Below are positions 37,238-49,845 of a stretch of 64,000 nt of DNA, piece by piece (positions within the stretch are counted from its first letter, which is position 1; each line of letters begins with the position of its first letter). A model generated the notes under the pieces. That model was not told the origin of the DNA, did not search any database, and worked only from the letters and a program-made list of their open reading frames with translations. This DNA is from Climacium dendroides. Lineage: Eukaryota; Streptophyta; Bryopsida; Hypnales; Climaciaceae. The translations under genes were made by a program, and so were the position numbers. The DNA is taken from contig OX467086.1 of assembly GCA_950106755.1 (NCBI GenBank), positions 25,500,001 to 25,564,000 of the forward strand. Reading direction: 5' to 3'.

Positions 37238-40200
37238 ATGGCCTCCCTTCGAGCGGATGGCCATGAGGTTCCTCTCTTTCTCCCTCTTGGAGATCAGGAT
37301 TTTATTGTGGTTTCTGCTCACCTTCTTCATGTACGTTTTGGATTTGTCATGTCTAGTATCTATGTTGAAGAGGAGGTATTCTCTGAGTCTGGAACTTTAA
37401 GAGAGTCAATCCATATGCAGAGAATGGTAGTTGATGACAATCATTTCTGGCATCTTCAGGAAGGGCGCTATCGAGCTTACGGTTTACCATTTGTTATGAG
37501 GGTAGATTCCACTGAGATCTTACATCGGCATTTCGAACATTCTACAGTGGACATGCCTCCTTCCCATCGTGACAACCGAAACACTTCTGAAAGTGAGCAT
37601 GTCATAAATATTGTCATTCCTTTTCCTTTATTCACTGTAAAGCAAGAATCCAATGACCTTGTTATAGATCTGTCGAGTGAGTCCGAAGGAGAGTCTCCAA
37701 ACCAGCCAATACTTCCTAGTACAGTCTCTAACGATGCCCTCAACACATTGTCTACGACAAAGCTAATGCCTTCTAGTAGTCCTGCTTTGTCCTCGTACTC
37801 GCGTCCACCAACATATCCCGGTTGTGCATCCACAATTAGTATTGTGGGTTGCCTACGGAAGCTAGCGTCTATATGTGGTTCTCGAAATGAAGTAGCATCA
37901 TTAGACTATGATGCACTTATCCATCACAAGGTTCAGTACCTTCCTACTAATTTTGACGGAGATGTAGTTTTTGAGTTGCCTTCTCTTTTGATGCCGACTT
38001 CATCATTTGCTGCTGGGAAGTTACAGGGCATGGATAAACATTATGATGGACACGCTTGGTATAGGACAATGACATCTAACATCAACAATCACGATGGCTT
38101 GAAGTTTAGAAAATCTTCCTGTGCAGACCATCTTATTTGTAAGAATTCAAAATGCAACTACTTGAAGCGTTCTTCTCAGCCAAACGAGACTGAGTGGTGT
38201 GGTTTCACTCCTGGACCATTTCGTATTGGTGCCATTCCTCCAAAGGATTCTACCCTCCTTTGTAAGATATGCAAATGTCCGCCTCATTGCATCAATGTCT
38301 GTGATGCTCGAATCTATTACGTTTTTGGTGATTCTGCAAGCATGACAAGAGCTTGCATTCATTTGAGGAATCATGTGCATCCGGTCGCTTCCGGAACATG
38401 TAGAGAGTCTTTAGGTGTTGTGTCCGAACTCATTGCTGGCAAGGTTTCCAAAACCCCTAGTGCCACTAACTCTGCCATTGCCCTAGCAGCTAGCAAGCAA
38501 TTTCTTGATAGCCACTTGATACACAACGGTGAAGGTCCAAAGCAGATGTTGCAAGGGAATTCGTTAGATGATGTAATGGACAAGTTCCAGATACTAAGTT
38601 CTCCTAATATCCGAAATGTTATTTCATCTTTCCGTTCAAGTGGCAAAAGTGGGATAATAGATAGTATCATGAATATGAAAAGGAATTTGAGGTTTGAGTA
38701 CATCCATGATAGTGTATTTCCTGGTCAAGGCAAAGAGAAGGTTTACTTGTTTAAGATGCTTGTAGAAGGGCCAGGGAGTGGTGTGGACCTTGTCAAACGG
38801 ATGCAACCGGGTGGAGATCTGGAGAACGCATGGCTCATGTTTGACCATGTCAAGCGAGTTAAAGACTGGACAACCATGGCTTGCCATGTTTACGATACAT
38901 GATGACGGAAAGTGATGATAATAGCTGTGTATGATATGCAATCTGAGGACATTGAGGTTCAATGCATCATGTGGAGATCTTTGAACAGAGTCATGAGACG
39001 CAATGGCATTGAGAATCCGAATTTTAAAGGCTTTATGGCTGATAGCGCACAAGCGAATTGGAATGCCGTTCGAATTGTCTATGGATCAGGAGATCCCAAA
39101 ACAAAGATGGTGAACCGAGAGCGGACATGTCTTTTACATTGGAGTACCTCTTTGCATTGCCATACACAGAAGCTCATCAAGCCGGACTTGCAACACCAAC
39201 ATACTCAACTTTGTAAGCAATACAAAGACTCCAAAACTATGGACGAAGCTGAGACGCGTTACTTAGTGATACGATCTTGGTGGCTTTCATCTGGAGCAGC
39301 CTCGGAAGATGCTATGAGGGAACTCGAGTTGTGGCTTGCATTTTGGCACTTTCGATATCGTCAATGGGGCAGGTTCATGCAAATGGTAATTTTCCTACCT
39401 TATCTTTCTTATTTTGCAATCTTTTAGATCCACTTTTATTTTACTGAAACAAAGCTTGGAGCAAATATTGCTACCTTCTTTGAAAATATTGATCACTCTA
39501 GAGTATCGGGGATTCTCCCCTCGGCACCGAGAAGAGCCTTGCCCGTATAGTAGAGAGATTAAAGTTTAAGTATTTCATTGTAACTCAGAACTGTGATGAT
39601 ACATAATTTTGATTTGATTTGTCATTGATATTGTTATTTCAGGAATTAAATGTTGAGGAGATGGCAGACATGCCATCATGCAACTTATCCGAAACAGTCC
39701 ATAATAGGTGGTTGCAGCAATCGGGTAATGGGGTAATGATTTGTTTGCCGCAACTTCTGATGACTGCATTCGAGCTTTCATGCAAATGACCAATTATCGA
39801 GCTTTTCTTAAAGGCAACATATCAAGGTCAAGGCCATCTAAAGAGGAGTTAAAGTTACGAGGTGCTAGACGTAGCGGGGATCCTAAGAAGATTGCGGAGG
39901 CGCTGAACGACCAGTTGGTGTTGCATCACGTATTCCCCATTTGGAAGGCGAAGAAGTATTTGGTAGCAGTAAGCGAAAGCTTGACCTCCCCATTGGGTCA
40001 GATGGTGACTCCCATCGTCCAGACAAGGTCAACTTCTCTCAGCCTCGAGTACAAACACGATCAACATGTTCACCCACGGTTGCTTCTAATGAAGCAGACA
40101 CGTTGGTTGATTCTACGCATGTACCACATGTGACATTTGCAATGGAAACTGACTGTGATACTTTACAGTGGCATATCGCAAGAATCTCACTTAAGTCCAG

Positions 40201-41029
40201 TTGCAAATGTCACGCGCAACAACGGAATTCAAACATCTGCTGTGTTGCCAAAATTGTGAAGGGATCTAGAGGTACTCCAGCTCCGACCTACCGTGGTAGA
40301 AAAAAACAGTATGGCGGAAACAAAGAGATCATGACTGACTTCTGGTTTTGCCCAGATGATATTGAACGATGTGTACGAGGCTCCAAATGAGTTTGGGTAA
40401 TTGATTGGCCCCAAGTTCCGGATGTGTGGCCTGTACTAACAGGCACAAATTTGACCCGCCAAGAAACATTGTTGTTGCAAGAGGCTGGTTTCCAGCTACA
40501 ACAACGACCATCTATGTCTCCTCGACGTTTATTCACCATGTCCAATGTATTCCAGGCCATCTACTATGATCATCCTAGTCCTTTGCATGCTAACACATAT
40601 CCAACTACTCGAAGGAGCAAAGCTATTCACCGTATTGCAAATGCTCCTACAACAGAGCACCGCAATAAATGGGAGAGTGCTGGTAATGTCAAGGGAACAA
40701 TTCTAGGAGTAACCTTGCTCCCCTTCCCTGGACTTGGAGCCATAATCTCCCTTCAATTCGGACTTGAACCTCGGCAAAAGCTTTATCGCATTACACTTGG
40801 CATGTATCCAAAGTGCACTTGTCCTGATTTTGTCGACATGGCCGTTTCAGCAATTGGTAGACGCCAGCAGTACGTGCATTGCAAACATCTTTATTACTTA
40901 CTTCGCTACTTCAGCAAAATGAATCCGGCAGAGGATAAGTTTATACATTCTCCAAGCTTCAGCTTCAATGAAGTGAAGCTCCTTCTCACAAAGGCCAACA
41001 TCATCAAAGTTTCAAGGGACAATCTTTAA
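37238..41029 (+). pseudogene. MULE-type transposase with SWIM zinc finger, broken
   Basis: The start is taken at the ATG at 37238 (MASLRADGHEVPLFLPLGD), the position matched by the second copy. The first 554 codons are open: a variable N-terminal part, a Cys/His-rich segment (LLCKICKCPPHC) and the beginning of the transposase core ending HVYD. Two consecutive TGA codons follow (38900–38905). The frame then resumes with GFMADSAQANW and RERTCLLHW, the conserved Asp and the C-x-x-H of the MULE core. An intron with GT–AG ends spans 39386–39642. Frameshifts lie near 39735 and 39936, and a TGA is at 40388–40390. The C-terminus has a SWIM finger: KCTCPDF, then VHCKHLYYLL (C-x-C…C-x-H). Comparison with 43251–49070 shows where the ancestral frame ran. 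This would be the mobilising enzyme of the element but cannot be made in full as read. Confidence 0.85.
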
Positions 41030-41429
41030 CATGTTTAGAAGTCCAAGAATCCCTAGGTGATTGGTATTAATGATTGAAGGACTATAGACTAAAGTGAGAT
41101 GTATAGCTTTAGAAGTACCAATTTGTATGTTTGAATACTGTAATTTCTTGAAGTATTCAATACAACCTATTTTCAATCTCGACTTACTTTTTCTTGTAGG
41201 TCATTTGTTTGCCTTTCGCAACATGCACTTCTATTACTCTAACGAGTAATTGAAACTCAAAATTGTATACAAATTGTATATAACCACGGTAATGTATCCA
41301 CGGTAATAGGTCCACGGCAAAAGGTCCACGGTAATAGGGTACGAATATCCTAAAAATAGAATTTATTTGAATCCCTTTCTTGAAAATTCTATTTTTATAA
41401 ATATTATTGAATTTTTTACAATTCCAGAA

Positions 41430-41500
41430 CTCCACGCTCACATACTTCATGCTCAACGCTCGTAGGCTCACACTCACATGCTCACAATCTAGCACCGTTG
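41430..41500 (-). repeat. Right terminal inverted repeat and TGTGAGC motifs
   Basis: Read inward from 41500 it starts CAACGGTGCTAGATTGTGAG, followed by repeated GTGAG/GAGC motifs similar to the left end. Four CCACGGTAATAGG-like units follow at about 41284–41340, and a related ACCGTGGA lies near 30320 at the left end. Confidence 0.72.
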
Positions 41501-41510
41501 GTTGCAAGTT

Positions 41511-43250
41511 GAATGTATCGAGTATGATAAATGAGAAGTGGCATTTCAAGAATATTTTGAAGCTCTTAACGATGAATGATATTATTGTATGGTTAAACCT
41601 ATTGAAAGAAGTTGTGGCCACCAACATTGGTTAGAGAGTCTAGTCAATCCTTTGACTAAAACAAATTGTACAGAGTATACTATTGCTATTGTTAAACGCA
41701 TCCTCAAGTTTTTATAGATAAAGTGACATTCTTTTTTAAAACTTTATTTTTTTACCTCTAGTAAATAACTGTTAAATTGTGATTTTTGAAATGAAAATTT
41801 GTGAGCTTCTTTTTTTCCTTCTTATGATTACAAAAAACTATAACTCACTTCACTTGAAATTTGTATGAGAAAGTTATATTCAATGGAGTGAGAAAACATT
41901 AATTATTATAAAATTTGAGAGTAGGATTTTGGACACTTATAATTATGTGATGAGGAAGTATTTAGTTTGAGATTTAGTGTACTTATGCCTTATGTATTGA
42001 ATTGTTAGCTTTCCAAAAAGATATCATATTCTTAACTTGGATTAAGAAGTGGAAGTTATGAATTAGGGAATAAAGTAGTGACGAGTTGCCTTTGAATTGA
42101 AGAAAGGAAACTTTAATTAGCTATAAAAGTTGGAAAATATGAAATTTTCATTGGAGGTTTAATAGGTTTGTACTTTGTAGATATTTGTGTTAGATTTTCA
42201 AAAAAGTATTACACTCTTATTTTGGAGTTAGAAAATAGAAGTTATGGATTTGGAAGTGAAAGAGAGAGGAATTGACTTTGTCTATAATATATAGACAATA
42301 ACTTATTTGATTTTGATAGTTTATAAGATTGTAAAATATTTTGTTAACTTTCCCAAAAGCTTTTAAATTCTTGATTTGAAATAATGCAAAAGTTAAAGGC
42401 TCTAAAGTAGAGAGATGTACAATTGCCTTTGAAATTGAAAGAGTGTCAAATTCAACAAATTATAAAATATGGATGAAAGTACATGAAGATGGGTTTAGGA
42501 TATCAAAAAAACCTTGGATGAAAGAAGTGTACAAATATAGGTAACAATAGGTTTGAGATATAAATAAATCATATAATTTTCATCTTGGACTTTGCTTCTA
42601 ACAATAGGAAAATGTATTGACAAGTGTAGAAAAAATGATAGGGCTAGTGGTTTAGGGTGACCTACACACATTACAATTCTAGTGTGATGCGCTAAGGTTC
42701 CGCAATCCTGGTGGGGTCTTGTGACCATTTGAGATGAGAATTAGGATTGTGGTTTCTTATTGTATATAAGTGGAAGGAATAGGGTTTAGTCAGCATCTTC
42801 GTAAAATGACCTAGTGAATCTAGACTTAGGGTCATATATGGTATTCCATCACGTCTATAATAGCGAGCTAAAAAATGACACATAATGTGAAATGCGCAAT
42901 TGTAGGGACACACGGTTTAGGGCACTTTAGGCTAAAGACCATCATGAATTCATCACAAGAAATGTCATTGTCTTACAAAAGTTGGGTGACTTCGGTGTGT
43001 AATGCAAATAGTGGCTTTTCTAGTCTCACTATATTTTCATTGATGATTACAATACAAACTAGTAAAAACAAAGAGTACTCCTCTCTACTAGAAAGGAAAT
43101 TTGATTAGATTCCAAATGATTTAAGATCCCACTAAGTAGAACTTGCTTCACTTAATTGAAGTTGAAAGTAGCAGCATGGATGAAAACATTTGACGTACAC
43201 TGTAAATTACAAATTACAATGAAAATATAATAACAATGCTTATAGTTTGC
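41511..43250. other. AT-rich intergenic DNA, nothing recognised
   Basis: Lies between the right edge of the 11.3-kb element and the decayed second transposase copy. I searched for a terminal repeat resembling those at 30229 or 41500 that would close the second copy and found none. Confidence 0.45.
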
Positions 43251-44347
43251 CTAACTTCCATGCTTATCCAAAGAACTCAACATTATTTCTTTCAAATTCA
43301 AGTAGCTGCACTCTAAGAAAGACAAAATTGTGAGCATATAATTGTCATTTCGAGGTTCTTCCCCGGAATTCAATGAAACAATGCAACCAAATCCTAGATG
43401 GGGAACCATTGTCACTCTTTGAATGTGGGCATTCAAAGTGAGTGCCAAAGCGTAGTTGTTTTGATGTTTTGTTGTTGGTACTTTTAGATTCCTGCAATTG
43501 ACCTTGCCCGCTCAAAGTCTAGGATGCTCATTGAGTAATAATGGAATAGAATAGGTACAGACTAGATCTATGCTTGCTCCTCCACCAAACAATTGTTGAG
43601 GTGAAATGACTTGACATTGTGGAAGCATGAAATTTGCTAATTCTAGAGCTAAAATCTCAGCTTTTGAAAGTTTAGTGCCCATTTTCATTAGCCAGATGGC
43701 AGGCACAGGTGGTACAAATAACACCCACTTGTGCCGTGTTTCCTTCACACAACATTCAATGTCATCGTTGCAAAAGAAAAATTGCATGTGCTCATTCTGA
43801 TTCTTTCTGTAATTCACCATCATACCTGTGTATGTTGGTGCTGCTGTTGCAATGTTGTTTTGGATGATTCGAGTTGTGCATTTCTTCTTTGTAATTGCTT
43901 GAAGTGTGAAACACGCTTTTGTTGATGTTTTTGCCAATCATACAATGTGCCATTGTGTCTCATCACACATACTTTCTTGTATGATTAACACATGAATCCA
44001 CTCGCGTGTACTAGTTTGTTCGAGATTTTCATTAGTTGACCTCGCATCATAGTCTTCCACGTACACAGGTGCAACAATTTCTTTTGAAATTGAATTCAAT
44101 TTATGTGTACTTGTTGCTATTGACAATCTTATTTGGATGCGTAGATGGGAAAAATTCACCTTGTCAGGCCTATGTGAATCAAATTCACAGCCAAGAGGCA
44201 TGTCAGCCTTCTTCTTCTACGATCGAAATACTTCTTGACCTTCGAGATGGGGCTCTCTACTAACAAATTTTCTAACTCCTGCAATATTCGAAATAGCTTC
44301 AGTGAGGGACTTTGGATTTCCAGTTCTCTCTGCTGAACACTGGGCAA
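43251..44347 (-). pseudogene. 3' part of the second MULE/SWIM transposase copy
   Basis: The minus strand retains SREPHLEGQEVF, DSHRPDKVNFS and DETQWHIV, then CCVKETRHKWVLFVPPVPAIW and LSKAEILALELANF, all aligning in order with 39800–40520 of the first copy. It ends with GFGCIVSLNSGEEPR followed by a stop. The SWIM cysteines are gone (CSYLNL in place of CTCPDF). Frames change several times and stops interrupt. It is separated from the 5' part by the CACTA insertion at 44351–46391. Confidence 0.8.
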
Positions 44348-44654
44348 CTTCACTAGTAGAAAACAGGCTATCAATGACTGCTGTTTATAACTGCGTAACC
44401 AGTCATTTAGGACACTAATGTCAATAGAATGACTAAAATTGGATTTTGGGCTCAGAGTCATTTAGGACAAGTAATTACGGACAAGGCAGTCATTTGGGAC
44501 AAGACCATTCTTTTTCATCTTATGCTGATGTGGAACTTCATTAGGGTGTAATTATATGGAGCACCTCCAATGGCAGTTTGCCACGTGGCTACAGATCTAA
44601 CATGTTGAGTTGGTAGTTTTTTATTCGTTGGTATTGGAGTGATCCTATTTGATG

Positions 44655-45007
44655 TCAAATAGGTTGTTGGAGTCATATTATAGGCTACTGGAGTTATTTT
44701 GCAGGTTGTTGCAATCATTTTGCAAGCTGCTGCAGTCATTTTGTAAGCTGTTGGAGTCATTTCGCAGGTTGCTGCAATTAGTTTGCAAGTTGCTGCAGTC
44801 ATTTTGTAAGCTGTTGGAGTCATTCCGCAGGCTATTGCAGTCATTTCGCAAACTGTTGCAGTCACTTCGTAGGCTGTTGCAGTCATTTAATAGGCTGTTG
44901 TAGTCATTTTTCTGGTTGCTGAAGTCATTTTGTAGGTTGCTGGAGTCATTATATAGGCTGTTGGAATCATTTTGTAGTTACTATGTAAGCTATGGTAGTC
45001 ATTTTCA
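44655..45007 (+). repeat. 21-bp tandem array built on GTCATTT
   Basis: About sixteen units of the type GCAGTCATTTTGTAAGCTGTT. Because 21 is a multiple of three, a frame stays open and spells a Leu-rich heptad (LLQSFCK), which I regard as a by-product. The GTCATTT core matches the subterminal motif of the surrounding CACTA element. Confidence 0.9.
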
Positions 45008-45145
45008 AGTGATATTCATTCCAAAAAATGATTAGTTCGGTCACAATATTGTAAGTATAAATGACTACATTTATACTATTACTACACTATGTTTGCACTA
45101 TGACTACACTATAATTGCATTATGTCAAAATCTGAATTGCTTTAG

Positions 45146-45415
45146 TTGCCTAAATTGCATGAACTACCTAAACTCCTTAAATTGCCTAAATTGCTAGAAA
45201 TCAAGAATTGCTTGAGTTGCTTAAATTGCTTAAATTTTCTAAACCACCTGCATTACCTGAACTATCAGAATTTCCTGAACTACCTGAATTGCTTGAACTG
45301 CCTAAATTGCCTCAACTACCTGAATTGCCTAAACTACCTGAATTGCCTGAACTGCCTAAATTGCCTGAACTACCTGAATTGCCTGAACTGTCTGAATTGC
45401 CTGAATTGAACAACA
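45146..45415 (+). repeat. 9-bp tandem array
   Basis: Units of the type CTGAATTGC, CTAAACTAC and CTGAACTGC repeat for about 270 bases. Open frames (LPELPKLPEL and NCLNCLNYL types) result from the repeat. It is followed at 45420–45720 by an A/G-rich GAAGAAG tract. Confidence 0.88.
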
Positions 45416-46394
45416 ACAAATAACAACAAACAAGAAGTAAATAGTAGAAAGCACTAAAGAAAAAGTAAATTGCTACATTCAAGAGATAAGGTTGGAAGTA
45501 GACCTAAACCTTCATTTACAAGCAAGAGGAACAAATGAGAGGAAGTTGATGAACAAGATGCAAGAAGGAAACAAAAACAAGAAGAAGAAAGAAGCAAAGA
45601 GGAGGCAAAAGCAAGAAGAAAATATGAAAGAAGATGAAGCTTGAAGAAGAAGGCAAAAATAGGAGGAAAATATAAGAAGAGATGAATCTTGAAGAAGAAG
45701 GCAGCAGCAGCTGCAATGTGTGTTTGACAGCTGCAATTACAATATGCCACATGTCAACCTACATAGAAATAGAAAGGCGGATGACCTAAAATGTGGCGGC
45801 AGACCTAAAATCTAAGCCCTCCATTTACTATCAAGATACAATCTTATCCATCCATTTAAAGTCTAAACTATTCATTTTCAAATTGCCCATCTGATTCCAC
45901 CATTTCAACCATCCATTTGATCCATCCATCATTCCATCTAAGCCGTCCATCTGATCCATTCATCTAAACTGTCCATTTGAAAAGTAGTTTGTGACTTAAA
46001 AATGACTACAATGCAATTAGCATTTTATAGAGAAGCAAATAATAAATTTAATAAGTTCAATTTCCATGGTGTCCTATTGTCAGTCATTTTTCAATTTTAC
46101 TGTAGTCATATATTGTGCTCATTTTATGACAGCACAACTCAAATATGACTCAACGAAAACTGCATCAACAATAAGGCCACAGAATACAGACTGAACTGTG
46201 GATGACACTAGTTCTGGTCGTTTGTTTCATCTGGTCACCATCCACTGCTCTGGGAAATCACTACTAAATGACTACTGATTGTGATAGGTCAACTTTGGCA
46301 CCATTTCCATGACTGTCAGTCATTTTTCAGTAGCCTTTTAGTAACCAGTCATTTTTTAACTGGTTACATTTGACCATGTTTTCTACTAGTGCTT

Positions 46395-49070
46395 GTAGTA
46401 AGAGTTCTTCTTTTTCTGGCCCGGTCCTCGCTTGATTTCCCTTCAAATATTGGTCATACTTTTCCATTTGCATGAAAGTTCTTACAAAATTATCTACAAT
46501 GGCAATGTATAAATCATTTCTACAATTTCCAAATTGTTGAAGCCACTTATTGTAGATTGTCTCTGCAAGGTTGTATGATGGCATTTCAGTTTTTTCAGAC
46601 AAAGTTAGATCCTGCAATGGAGGAGATTTAGTACAAGATTTAGGGTTGACCTAGAACATCACATTACTACAATATTATATAAAGGTATACATATTGTCAA
46701 ATGAATGCACTTAATATAGCAATCTATAAGCAGTGTTGCCCTACAATACCTCAATTGAAGAACATAATGTTGCGTAACTTGTCAACTAGGATCGATATCT
46801 CAGCAGCAAGAGGGATTTAGGAGGTGCCTTCACCATGCATAGAAGCCTAACATACAAAACATCCTACCTCATTGCTAACTGCTAAGCAACCCAAACAAGA
46901 TTGTGGTCATGCATGATAAGGAAAAGTACGGTACAATTTAGATGACATGACTCCCATGTGATTACAAATGATAGAAAAGTAATCAAGAAACATACAAGTT
47001 GCATAAACCCTCTCCATTGTTGATAACGAAAATGCCAAAACGAAAGCTAGAGCTCCAATCATCGTAGCCTTTTTTCCGTAGTGGCACTTGATGACAACCA
47101 CCATACTTTAATAGCTAGGTAATGCTCTTCGGATTCATTTGACAACATGGTGTTCTTATGTTATTTGCATAGCAAACAATGTTGATCTTGTAAGTCGCCT
47201 CAAATGTCTGCCTTTGTATGCTTCTCCATAGATTGAGTCTAGTAGAAAAAGCAAGTCCTTTCCTGGTTAAGCATTGGTTTGAAAATGTCCCCCGACCCAT
47301 AAACCGTTCTTACAACATCTCAATTGGCTTGTGCACTATTTGCCATAAAGCCCTTGAATTGAATCTCTAGTACACCATATCGATCCAAAATTGAGTTCAA
47401 GTTCTTCTAAAAAAGAACTTGTGCTATACAGTCCTCAAATTGCATGTTGCAGCATGCAATTGTCATAACACGATAATAAAGAGAGTCGTATACATGGCAT
47501 GCCATGGTCGTCTAGTCTTTAATACGTTTGACATGATCGAATATCATCCAAGCTTTTTGAAGGTCCCCCCCGTCTACATGTGCTTCACCAAATCAACTCC
47601 GCTCCTTGGACCTACTTCAAACATTTTGAAAAGAAAAACTTTATTTTGGTCCATCTCTTGACCTGAAAATTTACTTTCTTGTACAAGTACCCACGTACTC
47701 ATAATGCTATTAATCATTCCAAATTTCCTCAAGTACTTGAACGAAGTTACCTCATTTTGTATATTCAGGGAGCTCAAGTATTTGCATTTATCTAGGACTT
47801 GAATTAGTTCATCGAAATCCAAGGTCTTCGACTGCTCTCCATTTGGATGGAGAAGTAAGCCTCCTACAAGTTCCTTTGTAGACTCCATGATAATGGCGGA
47901 ATTCTTAGCCAATGGTGTTTGCTTCAATTGCTCTCCAATAAGATTTCGGCTTTTTTCTTGCATATCTCTAAGTTCACCATCCTTGACTGGGTGCTTGTGA
48001 CTACTAAGATGAACAAATGAACAAGATGAACATTCCCTTGTGACAAAGTAATTTCCTATAACATAATACACTTGTACACTACACTGCACAATATACGCGG
48101 GAGGCTGTTTGCAAATCTTGTAAACAAGCGTCGAACCAAGTGGATGTGGTTGTCCAACATTGAATGTTGTAGGTGCTAACCCTTCCTATTCTAATTCATT
48201 TACTTTTTTTTTTTTATGAGTACAAGTAAGAAACTTGCACTTACAATTCATGCACTGAAGATTCCCGAAGCAAACAAACTTTTGGAATGACAAACCCATA
48301 TAGTTGAGTATATTGGTGATTACCATGTTCGACCTAACATGTCTATCATACCGCTTATCCATCCTGGACATCTGTTTCGCTTAGGATAAGGTGCCACTAG
48401 TATCAACATTAGACAACTCAAATATAACATTGCCATTGAAAGATGGAGGCAACACCATCACTCTATTAATTTCAATACTATCATAGTCAAGCTTAGACAG
48501 GACATTCCGACAACCTTTCACATTATGCAATTGTCTCAAGCAATCAACTACAGATGGTCTTGACCCATTGGAAACACTTGGGTTCAGTATCAATACTACT
48601 TGCAAAAAATGATAGGACGACAAAATTGATACCAAAGATGAAGTACCCAAGTCCAAGAATATTTCAGGAGAATTGGCATCCAATTCAGAACTCAAGAGTG
48701 TTACAATGTTGGAACACATTTCAACTTTGACAGGGTTTAATTTCAATGTTTGAAATAAAGATGAAGAAGACCAAGGCAAGGTTACTGTATTTTTGGAGTT
48801 GGAGTCAAGTACATTTAGGACTCTGTAAGCCATATACTTCCCAAGCTTTAGGTTCCACAATGTATTCTCCCCAACTACAGAGGGTTTGTGGCCAACGGTG
48901 TGAGTAAGGGTTCCTAACTAAAGATCGAAAATATCTTCATCAAGATGAATAGAATCAAGTTTCAGTCAAAATCTTAAATTTAACCTCAATAACAAAACAA
49001 CTGCAAGCCTATCAGATCCTACTGGAAAAATGATAGGTACACCCTTGCCCTCTTGTCGAATGACCACCAT
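46395..49070 (-). pseudogene. 5' part of the second MULE/SWIM transposase copy
   Basis: Read on the minus strand from an ATG at 49070 (MVVIRQEGKGVPIIFPVG), it aligns in order with the first copy: VVDCLRQLHNVKGC, MDKRYDRHVRSNM, SSCSFVHLSSHKHPVKDG, LFKMFEVGPRSGVDLVKHM, then HAMYTT and LWLAFWHFRYQQW in shifting frames, and MPSYNLAETIYNKWLQQFGN. There are several in-frame stops, for example near 48975 and 48920, and frame changes. Where the first copy has two consecutive TGA codons this copy still has sense codons, which shows those stops are secondary. The reading is cut at 46394 by the CACTA insertion. Confidence 0.83.
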
Positions 49071-49845
49071 ATTTGTAAATTGTGCCATTTGAGTGGCATG
49101 AAATAGGTGGGTACTAGTTGTACTATAATGCTAAGCAATGCAAGCAATAATTTCAAAATGTACAAAAATAACATATGGACTCTGAAGCAAACAATTTCTC
49201 AAAATCATCAAATGTAGGGTAATTATCTAATAGTTCCAAAAAATAAATATTGTCATTCTAATTATACAAAGTAAACTGCTGATCCCGAATGTCAATGTTT
49301 ACATGGTGCTAGTCATCCATAGTAGTCTTGCAATACCATACAAAAGCGACCAAAATGATGTTATGGAAATAGCTATAAGGTTATGTATATTCTAATCCTG
49401 GCTTGATAAGTCACGACTCATAATCAATGTTGATAGATATTTCCACGCAGAAAAAAACTAATATATGTATGCAATACCATGAATTCCAAGACATGACCTA
49501 CTTTACAACATTAGACACTAGACAAAATACTATAAAGATTACGTATAAGATGTGTTGTTTGCATTCCCCCGGAAAGAAACTATCTACTAAAAGCAATTGC
49601 ATATTCCTATGTAAGGCCTCAGTGTGGACTCTTCAGAAATACATTTATGCATTGTCATGATGGTAATGTGCGTCACTGGGAAGAGTAAAACGGTATAATT
49701 TACAAATGTCAGATTGATCTACGCAGAATCAAATTTAAACAACAATAGTATCTTAAATACAAAAACTCCAAGTTAGGACATGTAGACATTAATGGAATCA
49801 TCAGACAATACAATTCAGGTAGCATATTATGAAATACATATAGCA

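Larger units (their letters stand above)
30219..41510. mobile_element. 11.3-kb two-gene Mutator-like element with ParB–methyltransferase cargo
   Basis: The element body is 30229–41500, flanked by a perfect 10-base direct repeat GTTGCAAGTT at 30219–30228 and 41501–41510, which fits the 8–11-base duplications of Mutator-like elements. The first 30 bases inward from each side match at 22 positions without gaps (left CAGGGTTGCTATTCTGTGAG, right CAACGGTGCTAGATTGTGAG). TGTGAGC-type motifs then recur inside both ends, and ACCGTGGA motifs follow further in. Inside, a ParB–methyltransferase gene (minus) and a MULE/SWIM transposase gene (plus) diverge from a shared 1.3–2.0-kb intergenic region. Their stop codons lie about 0.58 and 0.47 kb from the ends, so the element carries little else. 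The exact duplication suggests fairly recent insertion, yet the transposase is broken. Confidence 0.82.
44351..46391. mobile_element. Non-autonomous CACTA element, 2.04 kb, inside the decayed transposase
   Basis: Both ends read CACTAGTAGAAAACA inward, and the 3-base duplication CTT flanks them (44348–44350 and 46392–46394). AACCAGTCATTT-type motifs recur near both ends: CCAGTCATTTAGGAC on the left, and AATGACTGGTTAC inward on the right. The interior has a 21-bp and a 9-bp tandem array and no transposase. It splits the second MULE/SWIM copy, so it inserted after that copy arrived. Confidence 0.93.

Noticed and set aside
38900..38905. Tandem TGA TGA as programmed readthrough in the transposase
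   Set aside because: The sister copy has sense codons there and the same gene carries other frameshifts and a further stop, so decay is simpler.
44649..44903. Open frame with Leu-rich heptads that looks like a coiled coil
   Set aside because: It is created by the 21-bp tandem array; no start context, homology or conserved ends.
45146..45423. Two overlapping Pro/Leu- and Asn/Cys-rich frames
   Set aside because: Both arise from the 9-bp tandem repeat in different frames.
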